A stretch of DNA of 31,739 bases from JBKEAJ01 sp047972135 (GTDB lineage Bacteria > Bacteroidota > Bacteroidia > Bacteroidales > Prolixibacteraceae): contig JBKEAJ010000012.1 in assembly GCA_047972135.1 (NCBI GenBank), positions 1 to 31,739 of the forward strand, in the 5' to 3' direction. The position numbers and the translations under genes are program-made. The notes below the pieces were generated by a model that had not been told where the DNA came from, made no database searches, and was given only the letters and a program-made list of their open reading frames with translations. Positions 16,760-24,883 of this stretch are shown piece after piece. Numbering within the stretch: position 1 is the first letter of the stretch; each line of letters opens with the position of its first letter.

Positions 16760-16788
16760 ATCAATTCAGTTTATACATAGCAATATTT

Positions 16789-18255
16789 CTATTTCTCTAT
16801 TTCCGTTCTTATGGCATACTGAACATTCAACTTTATTCCCGGTCCATTGCCAGCACCATACAGCGAGACACTCTCCGGAGTCATACTGGTATAGTCTACA
16901 ACATTAGCTCCATAGGTATCTGAAAAACTAAACACTGAATTGATATACCCTGTAGAACTAGACACCAATGAAGACTGGTTCACGATGTAGTAGCCATCAA
17001 GATAATATTCAGGTATACGCAACTCAAACTCTCGTGAACTCTCGTCGCCTTCTATCACTCTTTGTAAATATCTCGAAATATTGAAAACGTAATTTGCCCC
17101 ATACCTAACCCCTTGTGCATAGTAAGCATTTGGATAGTAGAAATCTACAAGCGGATATGTGCCGTCAGCCTCAACACTGTTAAGCGTCAGTACCGACGGT
17201 GCAGGTCGAAGTGAATCTAAATTTGAATGAGTAGAATCCACCGTAAACACAAGCTGGGCACTCATAAGATAGATACCCTCGTTTGGTGTCAGGGAGTCAT
17301 AATTATCGATGATATCCTCAAGTGGTGGAATTTGTATTCGTACTTTTGAACCGCCAAAGGGCGCTAAGTATATGTTGGCTTCCGACTGTACTTCTGCTTG
17401 CACCTCTGAGGGTGTATAGCTCATATTCTCGCGAGTGACACTAGTCAATCGAGACGACAGATCCCAGGTGTATATCTGAGTACTATCTCTAAAGGTCGAG
17501 TCGATGCCCAACGAGTCGATATATTCTGTAGCATTATAATATAAATCCATATAGGCATAATTGCTACTGTTGGCTAAATCCAACTTCACAAAACTACCAT
17601 AACTACTTCCTCCTATCAACTCAGACTCAACATATAGACCATACATCTTTTGCAGAAATATGTCATTGTCAGTATAGTCGATACTGTCTAAATCAAAATA
17701 TTGCTGTGAAAAACTATTATCAATCGGTATCCTCAGCAAGGAGTCTATAACATTCCTTGAGGTGTCTCTGTTGAAATCTGTATTAAATTCTATTTCCCCA
17801 ATTTTTCTACCCTTCATCGAAGAGTAATCGGCATCGCTATAATAATAGGAGTAGCCGTCAAGAGGCGCATTCAACTCGTAAACTGTCATTCGATGGACAG
17901 CCAAAGTATCACCATATATCCTATTGTAGTTGAAGCACAAGAAACTCGAATCGACATAAGTCCTCTCCGGAAAATTGTATCTTGCAGATATTCGCAATTG
18001 AAACAGATTCGTGCTTTTTAGATGTCCGAAGATTGGATCATTTATTTCGCCAAGCAAGCCTGTCAACACTCCGTCTATTCGATAGGGTTCTTCTTTGACA
18101 GTGTAAGCTATGGTGTGACTAGAGTCCACATATACTCGCGCATCCAGCAAATCTTCGTCCGGTAATATTTCCGTTCCTATATTTTTTAAATCGTTGGTAC
18201 ATGATGCAAGCACTACAAACATCATTGCAAAGAGAAGTACTATTTTGTTACGCAT
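16789..18255 (-). CDS. DUF4270 family outer-surface lipoprotein
   Basis: The 488-residue protein starts with a lipoprotein signal (MRNKIVLLFAMMFVVLASC, lipobox LASC with the lipid Cys at 19). NIGTEILPDEDLLDARVYVD at 25-44 is the typical start of the DUF4270 domain, which fills the rest. The composition is beta-rich, Ser/Tyr/Asp-heavy and without obvious catalytic motifs. DUF4270 is confined to Bacteroidota and its function is unknown. It begins 23 bases after the GT5-like gene on the same strand; the two are commonly neighbours in Bacteroidales, so a joint role at the cell surface is possible but unproven. Confidence 0.88.
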   Translation of the reverse strand: MRNKIVLLFAMMFVVLASCTNDLKNIGTEILPDEDLLDARVYVDSSHTIAYTVKEEPYRIDGVLTGLLGEINDPIFGHLKSTNLFQLRISARYNFPERTYVDSSFLCFNYNRIYGDTLAVHRMTVYELNAPLDGYSYYYSDADYSSMKGRKIGEIEFNTDFNRDTSRNVIDSLLRIPIDNSFSQQYFDLDSIDYTDNDIFLQKMYGLYVESELIGGSSYGSFVKLDLANSSNYAYMDLYYNATEYIDSLGIDSTFRDSTQIYTWDLSSRLTSVTRENMSYTPSEVQAEVQSEANIYLAPFGGSKVRIQIPPLEDIIDNYDSLTPNEGIYLMSAQLVFTVDSTHSNLDSLRPAPSVLTLNSVEADGTYPLVDFYYPNAYYAQGVRYGANYVFNISRYLQRVIEGDESSREFELRIPEYYLDGYYIVNQSSLVSSSTGYINSVFSFSDTYGANVVDYTSMTPESVSLYGAGNGPGIKLNVQYAIRTEIEK

Positions 18256-18278
18256 TATTCTCAGAAATAATTTTAATT

Positions 18279-19085
18279 CTATGATTCCAGCAGCTTGTCA
18301 TAAAGATTATTATATGCACTGACATAATCATCACCTTGATAAGCTAAGCTAAGAACGTTCGAGTCTTTTATATATTTTGTCAAATCAGAATTTATTTGCT
18401 CGCTTCCATAAATTACTGCGTCGGAATTATCTATTGCCAACTTATTAACATCAAAACAAGACGCCGAGGAAAGATGCTTGATACTTTCAAGGTCGATCCC
18501 GTCAAGAAGCATTTTTTCATGAAAACTCTCGGAATAGTGACCCTCAAAATCATTATTATAAGCAGAGTACACAATCTTTGCTTCATTCAAAAGCGGATTG
18601 TCACTATATGCACTCTTCAAATAAAAAGGTATTAGGGCTGAAAACCACCCGTGACAATGTATAATATCGGGTGCCCAGCGGAGCTTGATAACAGTCTCTA
18701 ACACGCCCCTGCTAAAAAAAACCGAACGCTCGTCGTTGTCGGGAAAATATGTGCCATCTTCATCTTGCAATACCGCTTTGCGATGAAAGTAGTCTTCGCC
18801 GTCGATAAAATAAACTTGCATCCTTGCAGGCTGAATTGATGCCACTTTGATGATTAGCTGCCTATCTGCATCGTCTATAACCATATTCATGCCCGACAGA
18901 CGTATCACCTCATGCAACTGAAAACGTCGCTCATTTACAACTCCGTATCGCGGCATAAATGCCCGAATCTCCTTACCTGCTTCTTGTATCTGCTGAGGTA
19001 GAAAACGGGAAATCTTTGATACCTCATTCTCCTCTACATATGGAAATATCTCTTGTGAGATAAATAGAACTCTTTTACTTGCCAT
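18279..19085 (-). CDS. Glycogen/starch synthase-like protein, N-terminal GT5 domain only
   Basis: The 268-residue protein resembles the N-terminal half of GT5 glycogen synthases: VLFISQEIFPYVEENEVSK, IRAFMPRYGVVNE, VYFIDGEDYFHRK and WAPDIIHCHGWFSALIP. GT5 enzymes are normally about 480 residues. Here the C-terminal GT-B domain that carries the ADP-glucose site is absent, and the KxGGL loop of active enzymes is replaced by EENEVSK. It is therefore probably not a working glycogen synthase. Stand-alone forms like this occur widely in Bacteroidales in front of DUF4270 genes, so it is likely native and not a fragment. A good promoter lies 38 bases upstream. Confidence 0.85.
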   Translation of the reverse strand: MASKRVLFISQEIFPYVEENEVSKISRFLPQQIQEAGKEIRAFMPRYGVVNERRFQLHEVIRLSGMNMVIDDADRQLIIKVASIQPARMQVYFIDGEDYFHRKAVLQDEDGTYFPDNDERSVFFSRGVLETVIKLRWAPDIIHCHGWFSALIPFYLKSAYSDNPLLNEAKIVYSAYNNDFEGHYSESFHEKMLLDGIDLESIKHLSSASCFDVNKLAIDNSDAVIYGSEQINSDLTKYIKDSNVLSLAYQGDDYVSAYNNLYDKLLES

Positions 19086-19122
19086 TTCGTAAATACTACC
19101 TTTTTGTATAGAATATTGACCA

Positions 19123-19154
19123 CAAAGATACTAAAAAAAATAAGCCCTCACAAC
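19123..19154 (-). promoter_or_regulatory. Promoter for the GT5-like/DUF4270 operon
   Basis: On the minus strand, GTTG (19154-19151) lies 20 bases from TATCTTTG (19130-19123). This fits the -33/-7 Bacteroidota consensus, and the box is 37 bases before the start codon. Confidence 0.65.
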
Positions 19155-19156
19155 TA

Positions 19157-19957
19157 TTATAATGCGTAGATGCGCTTAATGATTACATTATTAAGCGGGC
19201 GGTCATTACTATCGCACGCTTCATTCTGTATTTTCTCTACTATATCCATACCCTCCAATACAGCCCCGAAAACCGTGTATTTACCGTCTAAATGAGGAGT
19301 GCCGCCAACAGTTGTATAGGCTTCGCGCTGTTGAGCAGTGTACTTAAACTCTACTTTCTCCGCTTCTTCCTTAGCTTTCGCTTTTGTCTCCTCAGTAATA
19401 ATTGCCATCTTTTCGTTGTCTCCTCTCTTCTGATATTCTTCCATCTTTGGCCTTGCGGCTAAAAACACTTCCCTAGCTTTATCCCTGCGCATGCGTGAGG
19501 TCTCTCCCATTTCCATGGTGTCCAATCGCCCAGACGTAAACACTTTCCCAGTAACTATATAAAATTGTGTTGCGCTCGACTCGCGCTTGGGATTTATATT
19601 ATCGCCATTTCGTGCTGCTGCTATAGCTCCATAACTGTGTATTAAATCCGACCTTATCTCCGCAGGTATCTTATATGCCGGACCACCACCGCCATAAACA
19701 ATACCAGGTCGTGGATTTCGAGAGTTCGGATCGCCCGTTTGAACCATAAAATCCTTAATGACTCTATGAAAGATTACTCCGTTATACTTCCCCTCATTCA
19801 CTATCTTCTCAAAATTAGCCTGATGCTTGGGAGTTTCATCAAATATAACTATTTTTACATTACCTAAAGTGGTCTCAATCTCATATCTCTTACCCGCTTG
19901 CGCCATCGCGAAAATGCCAATAGCAATAAAAAATATCAAAAACATTAATTTCCTCAT
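19157..19957 (-). CDS. Cyclophilin-type peptidyl-prolyl isomerase, exported
   Basis: It catalyses proline cis-trans isomerisation and helps fold envelope proteins. The 266-residue protein begins with a signal peptide (MRKLMFLIFFIAIGIFAMAQ). Cyclophilin motifs are FHRVIKDFMVQTGDP, SATQFYIVTG and YTVFGAVLEGMDIVEKIQ. A charged insertion of about 70 residues (roughly 140-210, rich in K/E/R) splits the domain between QFYIVTG and the C-terminal strands. The usual WL of the substrate site is not evident around it. It has its own promoter and is separated from the next minus-strand gene by another promoter. Confidence 0.92.
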   Translation of the reverse strand: MRKLMFLIFFIAIGIFAMAQAGKRYEIETTLGNVKIVIFDETPKHQANFEKIVNEGKYNGVIFHRVIKDFMVQTGDPNSRNPRPGIVYGGGGPAYKIPAEIRSDLIHSYGAIAAARNGDNINPKRESSATQFYIVTGKVFTSGRLDTMEMGETSRMRRDKAREVFLAARPKMEEYQKRGDNEKMAIITEETKAKAKEEAEKVEFKYTAQQREAYTTVGGTPHLDGKYTVFGAVLEGMDIVEKIQNEACDSNDRPLNNVIIKRIYAL

Positions 19958-20264
19958 AGACTATATTTATTGATGTATTAATCGTACAAATATACAAAAT
20001 ACTAACTTAATGGCACAAAACACGAGTACACCAACCTTATACGTACAACTTCGACCCCATTTATTAATATTTTCTGGAAGAACATAAAGCGCAAATTCGC
20101 AAAAAATAAAACTATTGGCGAACTTTTAAACAATGACAATTTCGCAAATGCTTCATTACATGCGAATTGTAATTTATGGTTGAAAACTTTTCTCCTCCCC
20201 CTATTTCCTAAAATTACATTTATGGATAAATTCGCATCGTGTTTTACAAGATAAATTTACAACA
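19958..20264. promoter_or_regulatory. Divergent intergenic region: ppi promoter and nrdJ leader
   Basis: For the isomerase (minus strand), TTTG (20019-20016) lies 21 bases from TATATTTG (19994-19987), a near-consensus promoter. Toward nrdJ, TTCGCA or its complement occurs four times (20096, 20141, 20161, 20231). The middle two form the imperfect palindrome CAATTTCGCA ... TGCGAATTG at 20137-20169. A weak -7-like TACATTTA lies at 20214-20221. I see no cobalamin riboswitch core and no clear NrdR box. Confidence 0.55.
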
Positions 20265-22817
20265 ATGATTGAAGAAGTTTACAATAAACAGAGAGAAACA
20301 GTGGCAAAAAAAAACTATTCCATGAACGAAGCTGTGGATGCTTCGACTAAGTATTTCGACGGTGATGAAATGGCAGCAAAGGTATGGGTGTCCAAATACG
20401 CCTTAAAAGACTCGGACGGAAATATTTTTGAAAAAACTCCCGACGACATGCATCGCAGACTTGCGAAAGAAATTGCAAGAATCGAAAGTCTTTACAACAA
20501 CTCGGTGAAAGAAGACACCATATACAAACTTCTTAAAGATTTTAAGTATATAATACCGCAAGGCGGTCCAATGACAGGCATTGGCAATGAGTATCAGGTA
20601 GCTTCGTTGTCAAACTGCTTCGTTATCGGAAATAATGGACTGTCGGACTCATATGGCGGAATACTGAAAATCGACCAAGAACAAGTACAGCTTATGAAAA
20701 GACGTGGAGGTGTAGGACACGATTTATCTCACATCAGACCCAAAGGCTCTCCCGTAAAAAATTCCGCTCTCACATCTACCGGTATTGTCCCTTTCATGGA
20801 ACGTTTCTCTAACTCTACCAGAGAAGTTGCCCAAGATGGACGAAGAGGTGCACTCATGTTGTCAGTATCCGTAAAACACCCTGACTCAGAACTATTTATC
20901 GACGCCAAAACAGATACCAATAAAGTGACAGGAGCCAATGTATCCGTGAAAATTGACGACGACTTCATGAATGCTGTCGCCAGAGGTTCTAAATACACTC
21001 AACAATACCCCACCGAATCGAAAAAACCAACAAGCACGAAAGATATCAATGCTAAAGCTCTTTGGGATAAAATTGTACATAACGCTTGGCAGTCGGCAGA
21101 ACCCGGAATCCTATTTTGGGATACTATCATTAGAGAATCTGTACCAGACTGCTATGCAGATTTAGGATATAAAACCGTATCCACAAACCCTTGCGGAGAG
21201 ATACCTCTCTGTCCCTATGACAGCTGTAGACTGCTTGCCCTAAACTTGTACTCCTATGTGAATGAGCCATTTACGAAAAATGCTAAATTCAACTTCGAGC
21301 TGTTCAAAGAACATATCCCTTACGCTCAGCGCATTATGGATGACATCATCGATCTCGAGCTCGAAAAAATAGATGATATAATTAGAAAAATAGATGCAGA
21401 CCCCGAAACTGAAGAGGTGAAAAACGCCGAACGCTCACTATGGATTAATATTCAAAAGAAAGCTAAAGAAGGAAGACGCACAGGAATAGGCATAACTGCA
21501 GAAGGAGACATGCTCGCTGCACTAGGACTAAGATATGGCTCGGAAGATGCCAACGACTTCGTAGAGGAAGTACACAAAACTCTTGCTGTTGAGGCTTACA
21601 GAGCATCTGCAAAACTTGCCAAAGAAAGAGGCGCATTTATTATACACGACAACAACAGAGAGAAAAATAACCCCTTCCTTAACAGACTTAAAGATGCCGA
21701 TCCGCAGCTTAAAGCCGACCTTGAGAAATATGGACGAAGAAATATAGCTCTACTCACCGTTGCGCCAACAGGCACAACTAGCCTTATGTCGCAAACAACA
21801 TCCGGTATAGAACCTGCATTCGAGCTTTGGTACACCCGCCGCAGAAAGGTAAATCCCAACGACAAGAATGTATCTATCTCATTTACTGACGGCGTAGGCG
21901 ACAGCTGGGAAGAGTATGAAGTATTCCACCATCACTTTAAAACGTGGATGAAAGCTAATGGTCACGATACAGAGCAGCACTACTCCAACGAAGAAGTGAG
22001 AGAACTCATCAACAAATCTCCATACTTGAATGCAACCTCAAAAGACGTTGACTGGATGAGCAAAGTACAGATGCAAGGGAGAATACAGAAATGGATAGAC
22101 CATTCTATCAGCGTAACTATAAATCTTCCCGAAGATGTGTCCGAGGAGCTTGTCGGCAAACTATACTTCGAAGCATGGAAGTCTGGATGCAAAGGCGTTA
22201 CTGTATACAGAGACGGCTCTAGATCAGGAGTCCTTATTTCAAAACAAGAAGAAAAGGAGGAAGATGTGGAACATTCTCCAATACGCCCCGAATCTCTTGA
22301 AGCCGACGTGGTAAGATTCCAAAACAATAAAGAAAAGTGGATCGCATTCATAGGCATATTGAACGGAAAACCCTACGAAATATTTACAGGACTTTACGAC
22401 GAAGACGAAGGACTTTACGTGCCTAGAACAATTACAAAAGGTGCTATTACAAAAAGAAAAACTAAAGACGGTCAGAAAACCTACGACTTCGAGTATGTTA
22501 ACAGTAGAGGACTGGCAGGCTCAATTACAGGACTGTCGTACAAATTTGATAAAGAGTTTTGGAATTATGCAAAACTTATATCAGGAATGCTACGCTATGG
22601 TATGCCAGTAGAGAATACTATCAAGCTTATCTCAGGTATGCATTTCAACGACGAGAATATCAACTCTTGGAAAACCGGAGTAGTTAGAGCCTTGAAAACA
22701 TACATAAAAGACGGCACAAAGGTAGAAGGGGCTTGCGAAGAATGTGGCTCCACAGACCTACAGTACCAAGAAGGGTGCATAACTTGCAAAAGTTGTGAAC
22801 ACTCCAAATGTGGATAA
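20265..22817 (+). CDS. nrdJ: Adenosylcobalamin-dependent (class II) ribonucleotide reductase
   Basis: This reduces ribonucleotides to deoxyribonucleotides using a B12-generated thiyl radical, with or without oxygen. The 850-residue protein has the N-terminal redox Cys118 in ASLSNCFVIGNN, the radical site NPCGE (308-312; Cys310, Glu312) in NPCGEIPLCPYDSC, the APTGTTSLM loop, and CKGVTVYRDGSRSGVL near 640. The C-terminal region carries a TSCPD-like domain and the CxxC-rich tail EECGSTDLQ ... CKSCEHSKCG that relays electrons. The length fits the Bacteroidota NrdJ. It is monocistronic, with a strong terminator after it. AdoCbl supply genes are not in the window. Confidence 0.95.
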   Translation: MIEEVYNKQRETVAKKNYSMNEAVDASTKYFDGDEMAAKVWVSKYALKDSDGNIFEKTPDDMHRRLAKEIARIESLYNNSVKEDTIYKLLKDFKYIIPQGGPMTGIGNEYQVASLSNCFVIGNNGLSDSYGGILKIDQEQVQLMKRRGGVGHDLSHIRPKGSPVKNSALTSTGIVPFMERFSNSTREVAQDGRRGALMLSVSVKHPDSELFIDAKTDTNKVTGANVSVKIDDDFMNAVARGSKYTQQYPTESKKPTSTKDINAKALWDKIVHNAWQSAEPGILFWDTIIRESVPDCYADLGYKTVSTNPCGEIPLCPYDSCRLLALNLYSYVNEPFTKNAKFNFELFKEHIPYAQRIMDDIIDLELEKIDDIIRKIDADPETEEVKNAERSLWINIQKKAKEGRRTGIGITAEGDMLAALGLRYGSEDANDFVEEVHKTLAVEAYRASAKLAKERGAFIIHDNNREKNNPFLNRLKDADPQLKADLEKYGRRNIALLTVAPTGTTSLMSQTTSGIEPAFELWYTRRRKVNPNDKNVSISFTDGVGDSWEEYEVFHHHFKTWMKANGHDTEQHYSNEEVRELINKSPYLNATSKDVDWMSKVQMQGRIQKWIDHSISVTINLPEDVSEELVGKLYFEAWKSGCKGVTVYRDGSRSGVLISKQEEKEEDVEHSPIRPESLEADVVRFQNNKEKWIAFIGILNGKPYEIFTGLYDEDEGLYVPRTITKGAITKRKTKDGQKTYDFEYVNSRGLAGSITGLSYKFDKEFWNYAKLISGMLRYGMPVENTIKLISGMHFNDENINSWKTGVVRALKTYIKDGTKVEGACEECGSTDLQYQEGCITCKSCEHSKCG

Positions 22818-22847
22818 TCAATTATGATTAATACTCTGTTTACGGAA

Positions 22848-22876
22848 AAAGCTCTCATTTTTTGAGAGCTTTTCTT
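22848..22876 (+). terminator. Intrinsic terminator after nrdJ
   Basis: Perfect ten-base stem AAAGCTCTCA/TGAGAGCTTT (22848-22872) with a short T loop, followed by a T-rich stretch, 31 bases after the nrdJ stop codon. Confidence 0.9.
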
Positions 22877-22879
22877 TTA

Positions 22880-23408
22880 AACTCTAAGTCCTACGGACTA
22901 AACCTTAACGATTCAACCTGAATCTATATCAGGGCTAAAGCCCCTATTATTTTTTTCACATCTTCTTTGCTACAAAGATATCGGGACTACGTCCCTAAAA
23001 ACATTTCGTATTCCATCGTAACATCACAGCATTGTAGTATCAATTGACAGCCACCTCCTCCCCCTTCGGGTACTCCTCCTTGCGAAGGAGGAGAGTTTTT
23101 AAATCCCCTCCTTCTTCAAGGAGGGGTGCCGCAGGCGGGGTGGTTTGCATTTTTCGTTATTATTTTTATTCTTTATGTGTCATCATTGCGAGCGAGAGCG
23201 TGGCAATCTATTTTGTCCGCTGTCATTGCGAGCGAAGTGTGGCAGTCTGCTCTTTGTTGTAGGAGATTGCCACGTCGCAAGCTCCTCGCAATGACGTTCG
23301 TTTATTGGCTGTTGATTATTCCTCCAGCTAAAGCAGAAGGCAATTCATCGATTAATATAATTCATTAAATTCTAAACGATTAAACCTTAAACTAATAAAC
23401 AATTCAAC
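22880..23408 (-). repeat. Composite dispersed repeat, inverted copy, interrupted by palindromic repeats
   Basis: Read on the minus strand from 23408: T-rich unit and linker (TTTAGCTGGAGG, to about 23315), an interruption, module A (23145-23048), module B (23047-22962, with GGGAC-GTA-GTCCC at 22995-22983), module C (22944-22931, GGGC-TTTA-GCCC) and the hairpin AGTCC-GTA-GGACT (22899-22887). No gene is present; the plus-strand ORFs at 23044-23368 are repeat translations. The whole space between nrdJ and the sugar kinase is repeat. Confidence 0.9.
23183..23296. repeat. Dispersed palindromic repeat, copies 3a (half) and 3b
   Basis: A half unit starts at 23183 (TCATTGCGAGCG ... GTGGCAATCT). A full unit at 23222-23296 has arms GTCATTGCGAG and CTCGCAATGAC and inner arms GTGGCAGTC and GATTGCCAC. 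The block interrupts the linker-to-module-A junction of the surrounding composite repeat. Confidence 0.88.
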
Positions 23409-23414
23409 GAGTAA

Positions 23415-24461
23415 TTACCTCGAAACCCTGCCCGAACCGTCGCCACTCATTAACTTCTCTACCTCCTCAACACTCACCTGATTGAAGTCGCCAACAATAG
23501 TGTGTTTCAAGCACGATGCAGCTACCGCAAAGTCCAAGGCTTTCTGGTCATCGTCAGAATAATGATTCAATCCATAAATAAGACCTCCCATAAACGAATC
23601 GCCACCACCCACTCTATCCACAATATGAGTTATGTCATATCTTTGTGAGAAATACGATTTGCCTGCATCACAATCGTATAACATTCCGCCCCAAGTATTG
23701 TGATTAGCATTTATTGCTCCGCGAAGCGTAATGATAACTTTCTTAGCATCAGGAAACTTTACGCTCATCTGCTTGCATACAGATTCAAACTCCGCTTGAT
23801 TGATTTCACCATCGGTGGTAGTTACGTCAAAGCCTTCAGGCTGTACACCAAACACCTTTTCGCAGTCTTCCTCATTGCCCAGAATAACATCACAGTACTT
23901 CACTAATTCGGGCATTACTTCCGATGGCGTTTTCCCGTACTTCCACAGATTTTTCCTATAATTGAGGTCGGTTGACACCATTACACCTTTTGCTTTTGCC
24001 ACTTTTAGTGCTTCCAAACAGGCATCGGCAGCTCCCTGCGATATTGCAGGTGTTATCCCTGTCCAGTGAAACCACGAAACACCCTCAAACACGGCGTCCC
24101 AGTCAATCATGCCACACTCTATCTGCGAAATTGACGAATGAGCCCTGTCATAGACAACCTTACTTGCACGTGCCACAGCTCCAGTTTCAAGAAAGTAAAT
24201 GCCAAGCCTGTCGCCACCATAGACAATCTTATCAACTCCTACTCCATATTTACGTAAATCCATCACGCATGATTTGGCAATATCATTCTTTGGCAACCTT
24301 GTGACAAAATCCACTTCCATACCATAATTGGCTAGCGACACCGCCACATTCGCCTCACCTCCACCAAAAGTGGCTACAAAACTATTAGCCTGATTAAACC
24401 TCTCATATCCTGGAGTAGACAGCCTCAGCATTATCTCTCCAAATGTTACTACTTTTCCCAT
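23415..24461 (-). CDS. kdgK: PfkB-family sugar kinase, probably 2-dehydro-3-deoxygluconokinase
   Basis: KDG kinase phosphorylates 2-keto-3-deoxygluconate in uronate/pectin catabolism. The 348-residue protein has the PfkB N-terminal GEIMLRLSTPG, the GG motif TFGGGEANVAVSLANYG (31-47), DLNYRKNLW (165-173, typical of KDG kinases) and the catalytic DRVGGGDSFMGG with Asp288. It begins 16 bases after the small monooxygenase-like gene and is probably co-transcribed with it. A KDPG aldolase gene would normally accompany it but is not in the window, so the substrate assignment rests on family resemblance. Confidence 0.85.
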   Translation of the reverse strand: MGKVVTFGEIMLRLSTPGYERFNQANSFVATFGGGEANVAVSLANYGMEVDFVTRLPKNDIAKSCVMDLRKYGVGVDKIVYGGDRLGIYFLETGAVARASKVVYDRAHSSISQIECGMIDWDAVFEGVSWFHWTGITPAISQGAADACLEALKVAKAKGVMVSTDLNYRKNLWKYGKTPSEVMPELVKYCDVILGNEEDCEKVFGVQPEGFDVTTTDGEINQAEFESVCKQMSVKFPDAKKVIITLRGAINANHNTWGGMLYDCDAGKSYFSQRYDITHIVDRVGGGDSFMGGLIYGLNHYSDDDQKALDFAVAASCLKHTIVGDFNQVSVEEVEKLMSGDGSGRVSR

Positions 24462-24477
24462 TTTATATCATATTTGA

Positions 24478-24768
24478 TTAATTAACTATGTTCCACTGCC
24501 CTAGCTTCAAATCGTCAAGATACTCATCTTTAGTATTCAGAAAATGTACTAAATGCGCAGACTCCATGTGCCGCTTCCAATCTTCCTCAGATGCCCACAC
24601 TTCATGAAACATATAAACGTGCTTATTTTCATTATTAGATAAAAGTTCATAGACAATACAGCCCTGCTCATTGCGTGTCAGAGCTATCAGCTTCTTTGCT
24701 TCAATAAGCATAGTTTCCAAACATCCTTCTTTTGCCTTCATTTCGGCAGTTAAAACAAGTTTACTCAT
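24478..24768 (-). CDS. Antibiotic biosynthesis monooxygenase-domain protein (YgiN-like)
   Basis: The 96-residue protein has a ferredoxin-like ABM fold pattern: VLTAEMKAKEGCLETM, LIALTRNEQGCIVYEL, HVYMFHEVWASEEDWKRH and a C-terminal HLVHFLNT. Family members include quinol monooxygenases and many small enzymes of unknown substrate. ATG 24768 (MSKLVLTAEM) is chosen over the upstream in-frame start at 24798 because it gives the normal N-terminus. It is the first gene of a pair with the sugar kinase, where it may have a role in sugar metabolism rather than antibiotic synthesis. Confidence 0.85.
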   Translation of the reverse strand: MSKLVLTAEMKAKEGCLETMLIEAKKLIALTRNEQGCIVYELLSNNENKHVYMFHEVWASEEDWKRHMESAHLVHFLNTKDEYLDDLKLGQWNIVN

Positions 24769-24825
24769 AAGTATTATTTTTTTTGATTTATATCTCATTG
24801 GTCAACTAACAAATTATGCGAGCAT

Positions 24826-24853
24826 AAAAAACTACACTCCCCGTAGGAGGTAG
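24826..24853 (-). terminator. Intrinsic terminator after the Rpn-family gene
   Basis: On the minus strand a stem CTACCTCC/GGGAGTGTAG with a one-base bulge is followed by six T. The loop region reads TACGG, the same TAC/GTA hairpin style as the dispersed repeats. A second stem, AATAGTG/CACTATT, lies at 24862-24885. Confidence 0.65.
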
Positions 24854-24883
24854 ATGGCTTCAATAGTGTGGCGCCATTCACTA

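Noticed and set aside
20090..20264. Cobalamin riboswitch upstream of the B12-dependent reductase
   Set aside because: I could not find the conserved B12-box or the core pairing elements, and the space is short for that riboswitch.
23044..23368. Small plus-strand ORFs downstream of nrdJ
   Set aside because: They are translations of repeat modules; the same peptides would arise at every copy.
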